A DNA stretch of 64,000 nucleotides, from assembly GCF_014805625.2 (NCBI RefSeq), contig NW_023998432.1:6001433-6065432 (forward strand), read 5' to 3'. The stretch's first letter is position 1; the number at the start of each line of letters is the position of its first letter. This document shows positions 26,381-41,500 of this stretch, piece by piece. The translations under genes and the position numbers were made by a program. The notes below the pieces were generated by a model. That model did no database searches. It was not told the DNA's origin and was given only the letters and a program-made list of their open reading frames with translations. Source of the DNA: Glossina fuscipes (taxonomy: Eukaryota; Arthropoda; Insecta; Diptera; Glossinidae).

Positions 26381-27300
26381 CATTTCTGATCAAAGATTTT
26401 TTATTCCACATAAAAAGGGTAACTGAAGGACGCTAGGCGATCTAGTTAAGGATCGATAGTAAAAAGTTTTTAGTCAATCGTGGAGTGGCCGCTTAATGTG
26501 ACGATTATAGAGCTTTTTGGGATTTTGCAGTTAATGAAACACAATAGTCTAAATTTTATAGTTCATGTTGATGCGGTACTCGATCGAATCGGCGCATAAT
26601 CGATTTCAGCGTATGGTTAAAGATTGATTGTTAAGTGGCGTTTGGTCAAAATCAAAAAGAGAGAGAGAGAGTAGTAGTATATGACCGAAACGTTAATGGT
26701 AATCTGTTTATTGCCGTTGTGAATTTGAAAGGCTACTCTTTCCAGGATAAAGTGGCGTATCATCCATTTACAAATATGGTGCGTTCGATCGCGAAGTGCA
26801 GAGCCACTTTTAATACATTTAACATATAATAAATTAAAAATGATCATAATGCACAAGATGTGCACGTAGCCAATTTGCTGGCGCTTCACGGTTGATCGAT
26901 GATTGACTTATGGCTTTTATGATATCATCGAAAAGCATGTCCATTTTGAAGTATGGTTAATCACGGGGCGATAATCGGCCGTAGAACGATTTTTGACCGA
27001 TTATTGAGGAGTTGGGAAGGTATTTTCCTTCAACCTCGAAAATCTTTATAAACGGCAATACAGCAGAGTATTCTGGAATGTGAACCGATTTGTGATTAAA
27101 CTCCAAATAAATCTGAAGTGGTCTGAAAGCACCATATTTAATAAAGCGGTGGTTTATTATCGCCTGTGACTCATGGAAAAATATATTTTATTTTCAGTCG
27201 GGAAGTGTAAGCATAATTAATGCTGTGCCGCTTATGAGTCAATCTTGTAATGTTTTATGACTAATTAAGAAAGTTCACTTATCGATCATTTACGAACTTA
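26381..27300. other. Segment dense in CGAT/ATCG words
   Basis: More than a dozen CGAT or ATCG words lie within about 900 bases (for example near 26440, 26580, 26600, 26785, 26895, 26970, 26990, 27285). Several are in GATCGA, AATCGAT or CGATAATCGG contexts. I see no open gene. It could be chance, an eroded tandem repeat or a cluster of binding sites for a factor that prefers ATCGAT. Confidence 0.25.
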
Positions 27301-28689
27301 GTTCAAGGCCAGTTCTATGCTGAGGTAAACAATCTTAAACATCATACAGATTAGGGTGAAATATATATAAAATTTGAGCATAAATGTTGTTTGGCACTCG
27401 TCTCTTACCAAGCCTTGCGTATAATTTTAGGTGAATTGTACAAAATAGAAAGTTGACAACCGTCCTTGTGTACTATAAATTATTAATAAAAGTAACACAA
27501 AATTTGAGATAGCATTATTTTTTGGACTATTACAAGCGTGTTTGCAATCAGGTTTTTAAACCAAATTTTGCTCTAACTAAGCAACATATTTATGTTATCC
27601 ACCTATTGTTGGGAAATGCAAACAGTAAGGTGCAAGCCGTTGAATGAACAGATTCGTTAATTAGTTATTGCTTAAGAATAGATCTCGACTGTTTTATTGG
27701 CCTTTGCTGGCATTTACGTTGAATTGCAAACGGAATGACTTACCCAATATACTCTCTTGCCTTGATCGTAGTGGTTATAAAAATTCAATCGTAACGCAAA
27801 AAGAGAGAAAAACTTTCAACATGTAATTACACAGATTTGGTTTATTCTTAACCATTTTTACGTATGGTTACCTACGTATGCTTACTTACGTATGTGTAAA
27901 CAATTAACGTTGACCCCAAAAGGCAAACACCACAAGAAAGGTTGTTTTTGTGTTGTTCGGCGTATGTATGTGTTTCTGTATACTTATGCGTGTGTTGGCA
28001 TGTGTTTTTCATTTTTGTTATTTTAAGTCGATTAGCAACAATGTTGCTTAACTAAATTTAATGAATTTATCGGCGATTTAGTGAACAAAAGAGAATTTAT
28101 TTGGTTCAAATCCAGTAGAAAACTTATACATTCTGTTGGCTTGTTAAATGAAAATAATAGAAGCCCAAAAACAAAAAAACTTTCTCAATTTCATTGAACA
28201 TATAAAAAATATTTACATAGAGAGAATTACTTTAGATGCAGTTCGAATAACCCGTCGTAATGGGTTGTAATGCATAGAAATGAGATATGCTCACACAGAC
28301 CAAATTTTTGAACTTTAAGCTTACAATTTATCTCTTTGTTCGGTATTTAAAAACAGTTTTGTGTTTATATGCAGTATGCACATTTCAAAAATTATTATTA
28401 GAAAGAGTTTTCAATATTGTCGTTCAATCAGTGGGCTTATATATAATCGGCTAACAAAATACAGACAATGGCGGCACACATAGAAACTTCAAGTTAATTG
28501 TCTTGTAACATAAAGTAAATAATATTTAATTCACTAATAATAATGGAAAGCGATAAACCTGTAGTTATTCATGGTACATTCATACCTAATCAACACTATC
28601 CACATACACATTATCCGAAAAATCGTTCATTTTACAATTAAGATGAAGGCATTATTAACATTTTGATTCTGCTAATCGAATTAGAAAAA
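27301..28689. other. Intergenic, no gene seen
   Basis: No frame above about 60 codons and no repeat recognised. Confidence 0.4.
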
Positions 28690-30405
28690 AGGAGTTAAAA
28701 AGCTCGTAGTTCGAACGACAGAACGTTAAAGTCATTGGGATAAAGTGTCTCGACACACGCTGTGGCATATTAAGATTCATTTTGGCAAGTAAACCTGGTG
28801 ACAAGGTTACACCGTTGACCAATTTAGTCAAGTCTCCGCTTAAAGTTGGAAGGTTAATTAATTTCAAGCGGTTAACATAGGGAGCCAGAAAGTCGTTGGC
28901 GCCCCATCCTACCCAACGTAAAACAAGTGTAAGGATTTTTTTCTATGCAGACAAAATTAAATCAATTTGACAATCATAATTTGTGGATTACACTAGTGAT
29001 GCGCACTCTACAATTGGCCTAAGCAAATTGATGAACAAACTTTTAATTATGTACGCATCTTCAAACTCACGACACCATTTCTTAAGCAATCTCGGAGTAC
29101 TTCCGGCTTCGTTAACCATCGAGCGCTTATGTAGACGAAAGTGAAGGTTGGGTTCGAAAACAACACCCAAACCTGTGAAATTTCTTATATGTACGTAGAT
29201 TAATAGACACGAGATTTACACTGCTCCAAACCACTAAAGCTTCTAAATTTTGTTTTAGATGATCTGATGCTTTATCACAAGTCAAAGACAGGTTCACATG
29301 GTGAGTGTACGCTAGGATATGCGGCTATTGAATCGCAGACGAAAGATCATTTGTGAATAGAATAATACCATGGGGGCCGAAATGGTTACGCTGTGATGAA
29401 ACAATTATTTCTTTAGATAAAATAACATTATAAGCAACACGTTGAAAACGACTTTTTAGATAAAAAGAAAGCCATGTAAAGTAAGTTCATAAATAATCAA
29501 CTCATGGTTTACTCTAACAAAAGTAAACGCTTGTATAGCCTTTCGGGTTTTTTCTAAAGTGAAAACTTCTTCGTTGTAAGTAAAAAGAATAGGAATTACT
29601 GCTTCATACCATGAATTTATTTTTTTCAATGGTATAGGATAACAACAAATCAATCAGAGAACAACTGATTTTAAATATTTTAAGAACTCTGCTTCTCCGA
29701 TTCTTTGTTTGCTTATTAGCACTATAGTACAGTTGGATGATATCTGCGTCAAGGAGTGACGGTAGGAGTAGAAAGAAAAATTATTAATTTAGAAGAATTG
29801 AAAAATACTAGTTCTAACAATCTACTCTGACGATTGTAGACTTCAACCTGTTGACTGAGGTATAGCTCACCAATACCTTCAACAAAACAGTCGTAATTAG
29901 CTATCGAATATAGACAAATAATGCGTCGAACGTGCTCGTCCATTCCCAAGAAATATTGACTATATTAAAATCCTCAGGTACAACTGCGCTATGCCTTGAC
30001 TTGAAAACTATAGAAATTCCTTAGAGTAGCCTAACATGCTAAAAAAGCAACGAAATCTTAGGAACCGGAGTAATATATAGACAAACTGTAAAAGAATAAC
30101 TATCAGCTAATTTGAATCAAGCGCATAAAAATTCTACATCAGAGTTACTGCTAAATAGAACAAAACCGGAAGGAATTGAGGTATGTACTGCTACAAGTAC
30201 ACCAGCACCCTTTCCATCGAACCTATTGAATTTGTATATCTCATAAGATCCGCACAGAACCTCACCATTGAGAATATCGGGCTCCAGCCATATTTTCATT
30301 AACGCTATCACTTAGTAATCGCAGTTCAGGCTTCGAAGAAAAACGTTACGAACTTTGGATCTCACTCCTCTTACGTTTTGATAGTAAATCAAGAAGGGAT
30401 AAGAA
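28690..30405 (-). mobile_element. Internally deleted Jockey-like retrotransposon, copy E3
   Basis: Read on the minus strand, the following appear in order. LIYYQNVRGVRSK (about 30390) and IWLEPDI...GKGAGVLVAVH (30311-30180) belong to the start of an APE-type endonuclease. QVEVYNRQSRLLELVF (about 29850) is the endonuclease C-terminal block. RVNHELIIYELTLHGF (about 29490) is the reverse transcriptase palm. GPHGIILFTNDL (about 29360) fits 'GPxLFxLFxNDL'. DKASDHLKQNLEALVVW (about 29250), GVVFEPNLHFRLH (about 29150), VLRWVGW and NYELFN follow. At the position of catalytic YADD the sequence reads AYPSVH. Several stops and frameshifts, and only ~1.7 kb for what is normally ~2.5 kb or more, show a dead, internally deleted copy. 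The 3' UTR and tail are missing. Confidence 0.85.
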
Positions 30406-33400
30406 CTATTTTGTTTTTGGACGCAAAATCTGTGATACCAAAATATGTGGAGACTACAATTATGGGGGTTTTTCTTGTTTTTTTCTGGGTATAAGCTCCT
30501 TAATCAAGATTTAATTTGATATTTATATCCACATATTGGTTTTCCTATTAATTCAACCATAATTTTCCAACTAATAATATGTCGTATTGTCACTAGTAGG
30601 TAACTTGAGAAACAGAGGCAGAACGCAAAAAAAAAAAAAAATAATAATAATAATAATCACACGTGACGCGAGACCTTTTCGAAATTCTTATTTTTTTAAG
30701 GGGTTCAATATTTTCTCTTGTGTATGGTACAAATTTTTACTTGGCGTTAAATGGTTAATGCTCCTGGTTATAAACATCAGTTGATAATATTAGCATTTTA
30801 TAGTTTTCCTTATCAAGTCGCTCAATGCCAGTGTTTGGCTTTTATGCTCGCTTCTCATTGATGCCCACAGCGTCAATTTATTTGAATTTCAGCAGCTGGA
30901 GATCGAAAGGGTTTTTCCACTACCACGTTCATTACGCTCAAAAGATGTTATAAATTTCAAAGAAGATAAACAACAAATTTATAAAAAAGTGGCCATTGCG
31001 ATTTCTTTAATCGTAGCACGTTAAATTATATTTTGGTCATTTTAAAAGAAGCACGGAATTTTTACGATAGATTACACATTTTTATTCCCAACGGCACATT
31101 CCAAGCTCTCAAGAACTGGTAAGCGAATCCATATGTCGAAAGCGGTTGCCGCAATATGATTATGTACATTTTTATCTCGAAGATACCCGTTGCTCTAATA
31201 GAGCGATCAATCATTGTCAGAAGTTCAAAATACATTATAATGATCTGTTTCCGCTAAAATATTTCCTTGGAAATATTTATAATTGAACTTTGCTGTTCAT
31301 TTTGACGTGTTCGGTTATGTATGATACTCAAAGATCATATAATAATGATGCACGTCAGACGCACCGTTAACATCGACGATAAAGTTTTATATCTAAGGTG
31401 GGCCAATTTGGCAAGTCAGGTGGGTATATTATCTCTTGTTCAATCCACATGAGGTAAAAACGACTGATGCAGTTAAGAAGAAACACAAACGCAATGTGTC
31501 GAAGTTCATGACATTGTGACTTCTGGAAATTTGGCTTCATACAGCAAAGCTTACTGCCGTAACGTTACTAGCACTAACCGAGAATGTGTTATCCTTCCCG
31601 CTTTTATCAACATATCCTTTTGATTAACACTAATTACAATCGATAATCTATTTTCTGTTGGAGGAGGAATTCTATTTTTATGACAAAGCTTAAAGGATGG
31701 CTCTTTTTGTGCACACCCTGAAATCACCAATTGTTCCCTCTTTGATGAATTTATTCCCTGCTTGAAAGATTTAAGAAGGAGTGACGGTTAATATTTACAA
31801 TAAACCGTTGCTTCTAATTGTCTTCAAATTTCTCTTCCGTTAATCGTAGCAATATATCGCCTTTAACATATTTAGTTTCTATCTTTACCTTATTTTTCTA
31901 TCTTTCTTAACTCAAAAATTATCATTTTTGAACTGCCTACAATTTTTACAAGATTTCGATTTGATTGCATTATTTTTACAATAACTTTAGTGTGTATAGT
32001 GTAGTGTATAGTTTTGTTGATAGTAAAAGTCATCGTAGTATCTTATCAAAAGTAGTTTTTCTTCCATATAATACATATGTTATATACAATTTAGAAAAAG
32101 CCTATTTTGAAATATTAGCCTATTGTGTAATATCCTTTTATTACACATTACTTAAATATTTGCATTAGTGTAATACTTTCAATTACATTTTATAGTAAGA
32201 GTTTCAATTACTTCTCTACCATATTTCATTTATTTATTTTCATATTTTATGCATAACATCATAAATACATGATACTTGGGATTTCAACTAGTTTAAGTTA
32301 ATCAATGTCGCTTGCCACAAATGTCAATGGCTTTTTCATATTTTATATAAATAGAAATAATACATAAATATATCAAATTAAAAATAAAAATATGTGCTTA
32401 TATGTATGTATTGCTTCACAATATTCTTTCGTGTACATATGCACATGTAAACAATGAAGCTCAGCAGAGACATTACGCGTAGACTTTATGACGGTTACAC
32501 AGTTGTGGGGTAAATATTTTCTATTATTTTTTTTAGTAATTTTTGTATTATTAATGTTGTTGCCGTTGCTAATTTCTAAAGACATTCAATAAAATTGCAT
32601 TGACAATAACCGCGGCGCATACACTGTTAACGTTTCTCATGTAATCCTTGAAAATTATACTAGATATAGACAAATGTGTATGAGACATAACATAGGTACC
32701 CACATACATATATACGCACATACATACATGCACACAGAGAGGTAAGTATAATCGCATAAATATATGTGTTAACTAAATTAAAATACAATGCAATTAAGTA
32801 TTATATTAAATAAATTAATATACAAAAATTATAAAAAATTATAAGAAAAGTTCGTCTTACTCCGAATAGTTTAATCACTGGCACCATAATTAAAGTTACG
32901 TGTTATCAGAATGATTTTATCAAAAACTTAAAAACAAACATTCAGTCTTCGATTTGGCCCATAGGTTAGGAAATATTCACTCTCAGTTGATGCAGCAAGC
33001 CACTCGGTCCAACGGTGACATGGCTAACTATTTACTTTTCGGCAAAGAACCTAATCGGCTTTACTTTCTACTTTTCTTAGAGATATATTTGATATTTATC
33101 TGCACTTTATATATTACTCCTTAAAATACACATTTAAGACACCTTACTCAATATCCAATCATTGAATGTTGGTAGCTATTCGTAATTCTTAATATCATTA
33201 CTAAGCGCTCTAGAACGTCTCTATCATGCGGCTTATATTGATTTTCCCTTTTACATAATTTAACTTAAAGATTTCACACTTATCAGAATGGACGTATTTA
33301 TCGGCTTGAATTTCATTTCTCGTAGAAGAGTGCCATGTGTGTTTAACTAATGCGCTATCTAGTCAAAATCCTAAGCCTAACGTCTAGCCTGCAGAAGAGC

Positions 33401-35518
33401 ATATTTATTTAATACTCAAAATATGTTATCTCTAATAATGGAATAAATTACAGATAGAAATTTTCAAATGAAATGAACACATGAACTTAGACCTACTGAA
33501 TTCTTAGGCTTCGCAGTCTTTGCTTACGACTTCCGACTACCTCAAAATATAAGCTTAATCGATGTAGTAGTATTGCGTATTCATTTTAGCGACGTAAACA
33601 GATAGCGCAAATTTTGTACTCGAGAAAACTAATCAAAACTCATAAATCAAGACGAATTTGAGACCCGCCCGCAGAGAAATATTAAAATTTCAGTAATATT
33701 GCAGAGCTTTCTAAATTAAGCATATGTTGTTCATAACACAATATTAATAAATAACTCTGTTTAGTTGCTTTATATAGCATTTTCTCATTTGTTTAAAAGT
33801 ACCTTCAAAAAATTATGAGAAGAACGGTTTTCATCCGATTAAGCAAATTTTCTAAGTGTAACAAAAAATTTTGTACAGGTCCGAAATATCATATATACTT
33901 AGGGGTATAATAAGAACAACAAAATCCCAGGATTTACCAAAAACAGTTTCAAAACGGAATCCCTATTTAAAGTAATAATCATTTTATACATTTTCTTATT
34001 TTGGTTGTTGAGTTTTTGTTACTAATAATTTGAAATTTGCAAGAAAGGAAACGTCATGTTGAACCGTTGTCAATCAATCCGCATGGAGAGCCGAATCTTT
34101 AAGAACGGCGGCTACCAAGTCAACGTTCGCTGATGCAAATCCCAAATTCGACAGAGTTTACCTTGATCGGGGCTATAGTGAGTTCTGAATCGGTAAACCC
34201 ACAACACTTGCCGATTGGACACAACACAACCACTGGGCTATGGTCATCACCTCCTTATCTCTTTATCTTTCTTCACTTCTTTCTGACAGTCACACGTTAG
34301 ACGAATACAGCACATCCTTAAGTAATTGGTCATATTACAAAAAAAAAACTAGTTTACGCTCCTAATAGGCGAATATTTTAAGCAGATCACTCCTCCAAGG
34401 CTTGTGCTGATTTTTTTCAGCAGCTTCACAAGCAAAGTATTTTCGCAAAAAATACAAAATATGAGTTAAATTATTTTTCGATTCTTATTTCCAAAACGCA
34501 AGGTAAATAATTATCTCAGAGGCAAAGCTGCTGTACTATCAAAGGAATGATTTCTTTCTTTTGGAAATATTATGTATGGCTTTGAATAAACATTTTTCAG
34601 GCACTTTTTTGAAAATATATGAAACGCACTATCATCGTATTCGAAAGCTTCTCTACGCTACTACATACATATATAACAGCGGTTCGTATAAAGTTAACTA
34701 CTGTCTGGTATTGCGTTGTATTCGTTTAAACTTTTTAATGCTTCTCTACTTTTTTATACGCAAAGATGTAAATCACGGCCCTATACACCCTGCCGTTGGA
34801 ATATCTAGCCTAGTCGCGAAGACGATAGTTTTTTCTTATAAGTGTATCAAATGGATTGATGAAATTAAAATACCATTTGGTTTTGTCAAACTGTAACCAG
34901 CTAAAAAAGATTGAATAAAAGCATACTTTAGAAAACCACAAATAATTCTTGAAATACAATCAATATTTTTTCGGCTTCTTTTTTCGATTTAATTAATGTC
35001 ACGTGTCACCGTATCCTCTTCGTAGAAAAGGGCTTGTTTACGCCTTTGCTATTGTACGATTGTCAGCATTGACTGGTAAGCTTTAGTTTGATTTAGAAGC
35101 GTAAATCCTTTCCCTTTTAGGAAATTTGAGAAAAAGAAAAACTCTGAGACGGCTGTAGTGTCTTAAATATATGAAAGATGAAAAGAATGCGTTTGCAAAT
35201 GCATGAATCGCTCTAGCAATCTTTCTCAAGGCAAAAAAAAAACACGAAAATGACAATCGAATGCAACACTTAAGTATACTTCGTGGGATCAATCCCTGAG
35301 AATTACCTGAGTTTTTTCAATTATCGCGTACTTGTTGCTCTTTTTTTCATTTCTGATTGCAATCGAACAATATTCACATTATGGTCAGTATATATATGTA
35401 CAGTATGTATATATATATGTGTCGATTTATGAGCGTAGCATCATAAATATCGTACAAATTTAGAGCATATATATATTGCGATTAATGCACATAAGCGAAA
35501 CGCACACACGTACAGGTC
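30406..35518. other. Intergenic, no gene seen
   Basis: About 5 kb of AT-rich sequence. It includes an A-run plus (ATA)n tract near 30629-30656. The 111-codon frame at 34561-34896 and others near 31965-32757 and 35083-35292 are not recognised and are biased to I/F/Y/K/N. Confidence 0.4.
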
Positions 35519-35590
35519 CCCACATACGTGTGTGTGTGTGTGTACGTATCTATTTAGGTATAGATAGACAGATAGATAGATAGATAGATG
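35519..35590. repeat. Compound microsatellite (TG)n and (GATA)n
   Basis: A short (TG)n run at about 35528-35542 is followed by GATAGACA/GATA repeats to 35589. These give the Tyr/Leu-rich minus frame 35441-35728. Confidence 0.9.
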
Positions 35591-38500
35591 CTTAAATACA
35601 AAGGCATTATGAAGAACAACAACGACACTATATAAAACCAAACACTTATAGATACCTTGACATCTTTCATAGTCACTGCGAGCGTTCATTAAACCCAACA
35701 AAACTGAAATCAGAAAATCTATACACACAAAAAACGGCTGCTATGCATTAAGAAAATAGTTGCAAAAAAAAAAGAAAAAATAAATAAATAAATGAAAAAA
35801 AAACTTAAAACAAAGGCGCAAAAAGACAAATGGTGGAAACAACTATCCATCTATTCAATCCAGTAGCTAGCCAGCCAACTAGTCCGCCTGCCCGCTAAGC
35901 AGCGATCTAAAGCTCAGTAGAGTAGTCAACCGATCTTACTTAAATGAATCGTCTAAGTAAACGAAGCAATCTACTAAAAAATAAAAATTCATTTATAGTT
36001 TTTCACTTTTTTCGTTTTTGTTTTAGGTAAATGTTATGTATGCAAATTTGCATTTATAATATAAACGTTGTAGATATATATATATGTGTTCTTCTATATA
36101 TGCACTGTATACAAATCTGCATACTAAACGTATGTGTATAAATTTCGTTTTCGATTTTTTTCTTTTGGTTTTGTTCGCAGTTGTTACGACTTGTTATCAT
36201 GTATTTGTATTTAGATTTAGTTGCAGAAGGTGAAAAAGATGCTGATAAGGGAAGCATGCCCAGTGTTGAGTGCGTCGAAGGAACTTTTTCAATCTAATAT
36301 ATTATAAAAGTTCAGGAATAAAGGACATCTTCAGGTGCAAAGATGACAATGTCGTGATCGCGTTAAACTAATACAAAGTACGAAAAATATTACTTGATAG
36401 TTAACGAAACCTTGCCCTGGTGCGTTTGAGTCGCTTTTGCGCTATCCTTCATTTGAATTTAGTCATTTCTAAGCAATAATTGGTCGAATCAAACTTATTT
36501 GTTTTTGCGTAGGGATTAAGATTAGGTTGTTTATTACTAGTGCTATCATTGATCGAATATAACTTATTTCTATTCTTCTCTCTTGTCACGACATTTCATC
36601 ATCGATAGTCGTCTGTTCTACAAATCATTCTGCTCGATAATATTTGAAGGAAAAAAAAATAAGATCTGCCACAAACATCGAGTTTGTTTCTTATTTCAAG
36701 TTCCCGTAAATCTTTCTTAATAATTAATTTATCAGTATGGAGACCGATTATCGAAGGTAATAAAAGCGAAAACTATCTTACTATTTGAATTTCCGCAAGA
36801 AAAATTTAACAAACTAGTTCCTACAAACACTTCATGATATTTTGTTCATTTCTATCGTTTGGTCTTGTGATCACACCCACCGCCTTCATCTGTCCAATTC
36901 ATTTATCATAAACTGGGTTGAATTGTCGTTCCGCTTAAGTTATTAAACTCTTCGATCTTAAACTTATACCAGAGAAAAATATATATGGAGATCATTGTGC
37001 TAGCGTTCTTTTTATAAAGCATTTTTAGCAACATTCTCTCTACCGTTTACTGTGTTTTAATGAACGATTCAAATTGCTCACAAGGCTTTAAATAGTTTGG
37101 CTGTCGAAGCATTTATAATGGGATAATATACAAATTATGTGAACTCCCGCCTTGCTCCTCTATTCTTATACATGATAAACCTTAACAAGTTCCCTCTATA
37201 TTCGTTTTGCAAGCAAAATCATTTCACTTATTCAACATGTGAAATATAAAGAATATTTTCGAATAAAAAAATGAAAAAAAAAAAAAACAAACCAAATGTG
37301 AACAATAATTTTGGACGAAAACAAGCTAAGGCTATTAATAAAAAGATGTGAACATAGAGCGCCGTATCTAAAAGTGGAAGCCTTTGAACAGAATTGATAT
37401 GAAAGTGCCAAATCTAGATAACGAAAAAAATAAAAAGTACATCGATCGCTGGTAATTGGGATAAATTCTCTTTCTTCTTAGTACTATACTTTTTACATTA
37501 TGCGAGAAAATTAGCATAAATTATAAAATTTGTATGTTTACACGAACACATGCTCAGTCATGTACATGTGTAATATGTTCTTATATATATGCATGAATAT
37601 GTGTATACTCAAGTGTTTATTTTATTTTACAACCGGCAAATGGTAGAAAAAGTCTTAACGTCAACTGTGTGACAAATATTGTACAATAAAATTCAAATAA
37701 TTTTATGAATTTGCATACTAGCAAATGTACATAGAAAATAGTCGTCATAATAATAGTAATAACAACAATGACAACAAATAGAAGCAATAGTACTCTAATA
37801 CACGTAGTTCAATGGCTTTTTGCGCCATTTTAAGATCAATGCACCTGAATGGTGGCACTACTTTACTACTAACACATAGGCGCGCATATACATTAGAAAC
37901 ACACACAATCGCATATACATAGATATATATATATAGAGATATAACGACGACTACTAAAATATATACAGCAGCCATAATATGTTTTAAAAACATATTAGTT
38001 ATGCTTAAAATATAAATTTAATAAATGTATGTATTTTATGTGCATTTAAGTGTATACCCATAAAACTTGTGTAGTTCATTTGCTGTGTTTTTGACGTCAA
38101 CTGCAGCATTAGTCGTACTGCTGACAACAGCAGCATACGCTAGCGCAGCCACAATTGTAATCGGAATCGAGATCATGTCATAAAAAACCTTGCGCATGAA
38201 CGAATCCATGGACATTTCGTGGTGGTTACTAAATACAAATATGTACTACAAACACATACATAATCAGATGTGTTATGAAAATTTACTACATTTAACTACA
38301 TTGTATGCAATATTAGCTTTATTTTTTTTTTTCATTTCTTGCACTGCTGTATTGTATGGTCTATAGCTTATGGCTTATAGTGTGGGTTGTGTAAGTAAAC
38401 ATTTTTAAGTATCTATGCATTTATGCATACATCATTCACATGATATACATACACATTTTTAAATATCTGTACATTTATGCATATATCTGTGCAATCGTTT

Positions 38501-41500
38501 TTTAACGGAAATTTATTTTTTTTTTTAAATTTAAAACTAAATTAAAGTTATTTGTAATTACAATGCAAGTTAAGAGAAAAAATAAATGTCGTCTTTACTA
38601 CTGAGAAACTAATATTTTTCATTTGTCAATTGATTTTCTATATGCTGACTAAAGTTTGACGCCTGCCTCCAGATACCAATATAAAAGAAAAAACTACATT
38701 CATGTGGGCCTTAATGCGCATTTGAACAACTTGACTTTGACATATCGAGATGTTGTGATTAACTATTTATTCAAAACATTTACAGTATGTACAATTTTTT
38801 GATGTTTTTCGATTATAGATTAGAAACAAGTTAATTGATGTCTAAGAAATGAAACACATCGTGTATACATATGTGTAAATATCCTCAACATTTTTTGAAT
38901 GTTTTTTTTAATATTAGTTCTTTCTGTTAAGATCTGAGAAAGTAATATTTTACGAGAGCTAAAGCAAAATTAAATTCGGAAGGTTTGGGTGAAGCTTTTA
39001 CGATCTGCACGAAATCGCGAAATCCAACCAATATATTATAATTTTCGCTTCTAGAAGGACGAACTGGCTTGATTTAACGTGGGAAAAATTAAGCACACTG
39101 CTTAAATAATGAGAACTTCTAATGAAAGAACGATGAGATATTACGTAAAGATTTACAACGCCTGGATGTTATCCAATGTACTGCTTTGCTGCTCTCCTCA
39201 CCACCAAATCCTATATGGTCGTCATTTACTTCTATTTCGTGGTGTAAAAGATTTGACCAGATTTTTAAGGCAATTGAAATAGTTTTCCTCATACCTACTT
39301 CGATACATATCTTGATCAACATATTGGTTGAATGATTTCAAATGGTGTTAGCCGGAATAGCTAATGACGTGGGCTATAATTATACGTTTACACTGTTTAT
39401 CGCTATAATTTTTTAGGACGTTTGATATTGTATTTGAATCAGTTACTTTTTCACTACCGAACATCGAGTAATTTCCATATTTACATATTAATTTTCTCAG
39501 ATGCCCTGCAGAACCTTCGTTTATAATCATGTGAATGTGCACCAACTTATGTCGTGTTGTGAATCAGGTTAAACGGTTATCTGATATCTTTCGAAGAAGT
39601 ATATTTGAATGCGTCTTGAAATAGATATGCTCTTCATACGTGTTACGAAACACTCTTTCATTTACTATCTGTGCACAAGGTGTTGCTGCTTCATGTGTGA
39701 TGGCAAAAGTTGTCGATCACTTTCTGATTCTGGCGTCAATGTATTCTATGTGCATTCCACAATTGTTACCATTGCTTATTCCCACCTCGATCTTGCTGCT
39801 CAGAACTTCGAAACGCGCTGCTGTTTATTCGACTTTATGCAATTTTGAGTACTATAAAATCCCCTTTCAAATTAGGACATGGCTGGCACTTCCCTAATTC
39901 AAAGGATATCTATTGAAAAACTCTTACCAAGACAGAAATTTGTACATTAACTGCAAACAGAAGCTACACTTTAGCGAAAATACAGGAAACACTTTATTTC
40001 TTCTTTACCTTGGTTTTAAAGCGCGCGATATTATTTTCCACATCCAAGAAAGTAACTAGCTTTAAATTGCTACGAATATAATATATTTTAGAATAGGGCA
40101 GCGTCTTCATCTGGTCTGCTATAATATAAGAACAATTAAGGGGATAAATACATGATAAGATTGCGAATATTATACGTGGACTTAAAGTTACCTTATCTTT
40201 CTCTAGTGCATAATTAACGCTTTCCGCACTGTAAATGCTTCCAATAATAAAAAGTCACGAGCGCAATTACAATCGACAAAATTATGAGTTTTTATTTTGA
40301 TGTTATCGTACTATATACAGATAAAAGTTTAGATGACCGCGTATGTCGTTATTTTATTGCGTACATATAAACATATATTGCGCTCAACAGCTTGACAACT
40401 TATGCTTATGATATAAACCCTTGATGTATTTAATTAAGCATTAAACAAGATGAGACATTAACAGGCATTGCAGAGATATAATAGTGTGCATGCGACGCCG
40501 TTGTAGGTATCAGGTATTATGTATTGTGTATCTCGATTAGGCCAGAGTCACTCAAAAGCTTTTTGCAGACGTTAAGTGACAATAATACGTATGGAAAAAT
40601 CCGGTAAGGCAAACAATGACCCTTTAAAAAAAAACCTCTACTCTACTACTTCCATACGTTCGTACGTATGCAAGAACATGCCTGTGGATGTAGACGGTGA
40701 AGCTGTGATATGTCGAAGTCAATAGCATCATGAATGCAACCAAAAACGAACAAGAAACACATTCACGATAATAGCAGCAAATTTCATTTTTATGTGTTCA
40801 TTGGCTTAACTGATGATTGCAACTAAGAAATTCGCTAAATGTGCGAAGATCCTTCCAGAAGGGTTCATTGTATTGAAACGACGCATATTAGAATAAAAAA
40901 ATAACATATGCCTGTCGGTGTATCATTAAATAGCAGCCAACTAGCAGTCAACCAACCAACCAACCAACCAGCGAACCAGTCAGCTAACTATCGAACCAGT
41001 TCGCCGCCAGTCAGTCACTAACCTTATAAACTGTTGTACAGCCGTTGATCCTTCTTCCACATCTTTGCTAAATAGCCAGACACGACGTCTTGCGGTCAAC
41101 TGGAAATGCTTCCTTTGTATAATTAAGATGTTTCCGTGCAATAATACATTGAAGCCGATTGAAGCAGAAGATTTCATACGTACACGATTATCGCACTAGT
41201 TTTAGGACGAAAAGAAAGAGAACAAACCTTCCTTTTCTAATCTTTGATAATTGAACATACGAACTGAGCACACACTGTACAAATTGCAGTCTCAGTCATA
41301 CAAGTATGCATATATGTACGTGTTGGCCATAAAATGAATTCAAGTCAGCGACTTCTGTTTGGCTGAAAATAGAGTTCATTGAACGTTCTTGAAACTGCTT
41401 AAGTTTACTCAACCCATGTCTAAATAAAGGCAAAGTTAAAGATCAATGTCCTGTACATACGCATGTCTACATAAAGGATGCAGACGATGAAAAACCAACA

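Noticed and set aside
39119..39545. Two successive minus-strand frames as a decayed transposon
   Set aside because: No transposase, gag or reverse transcriptase motif could be recognised in either frame.
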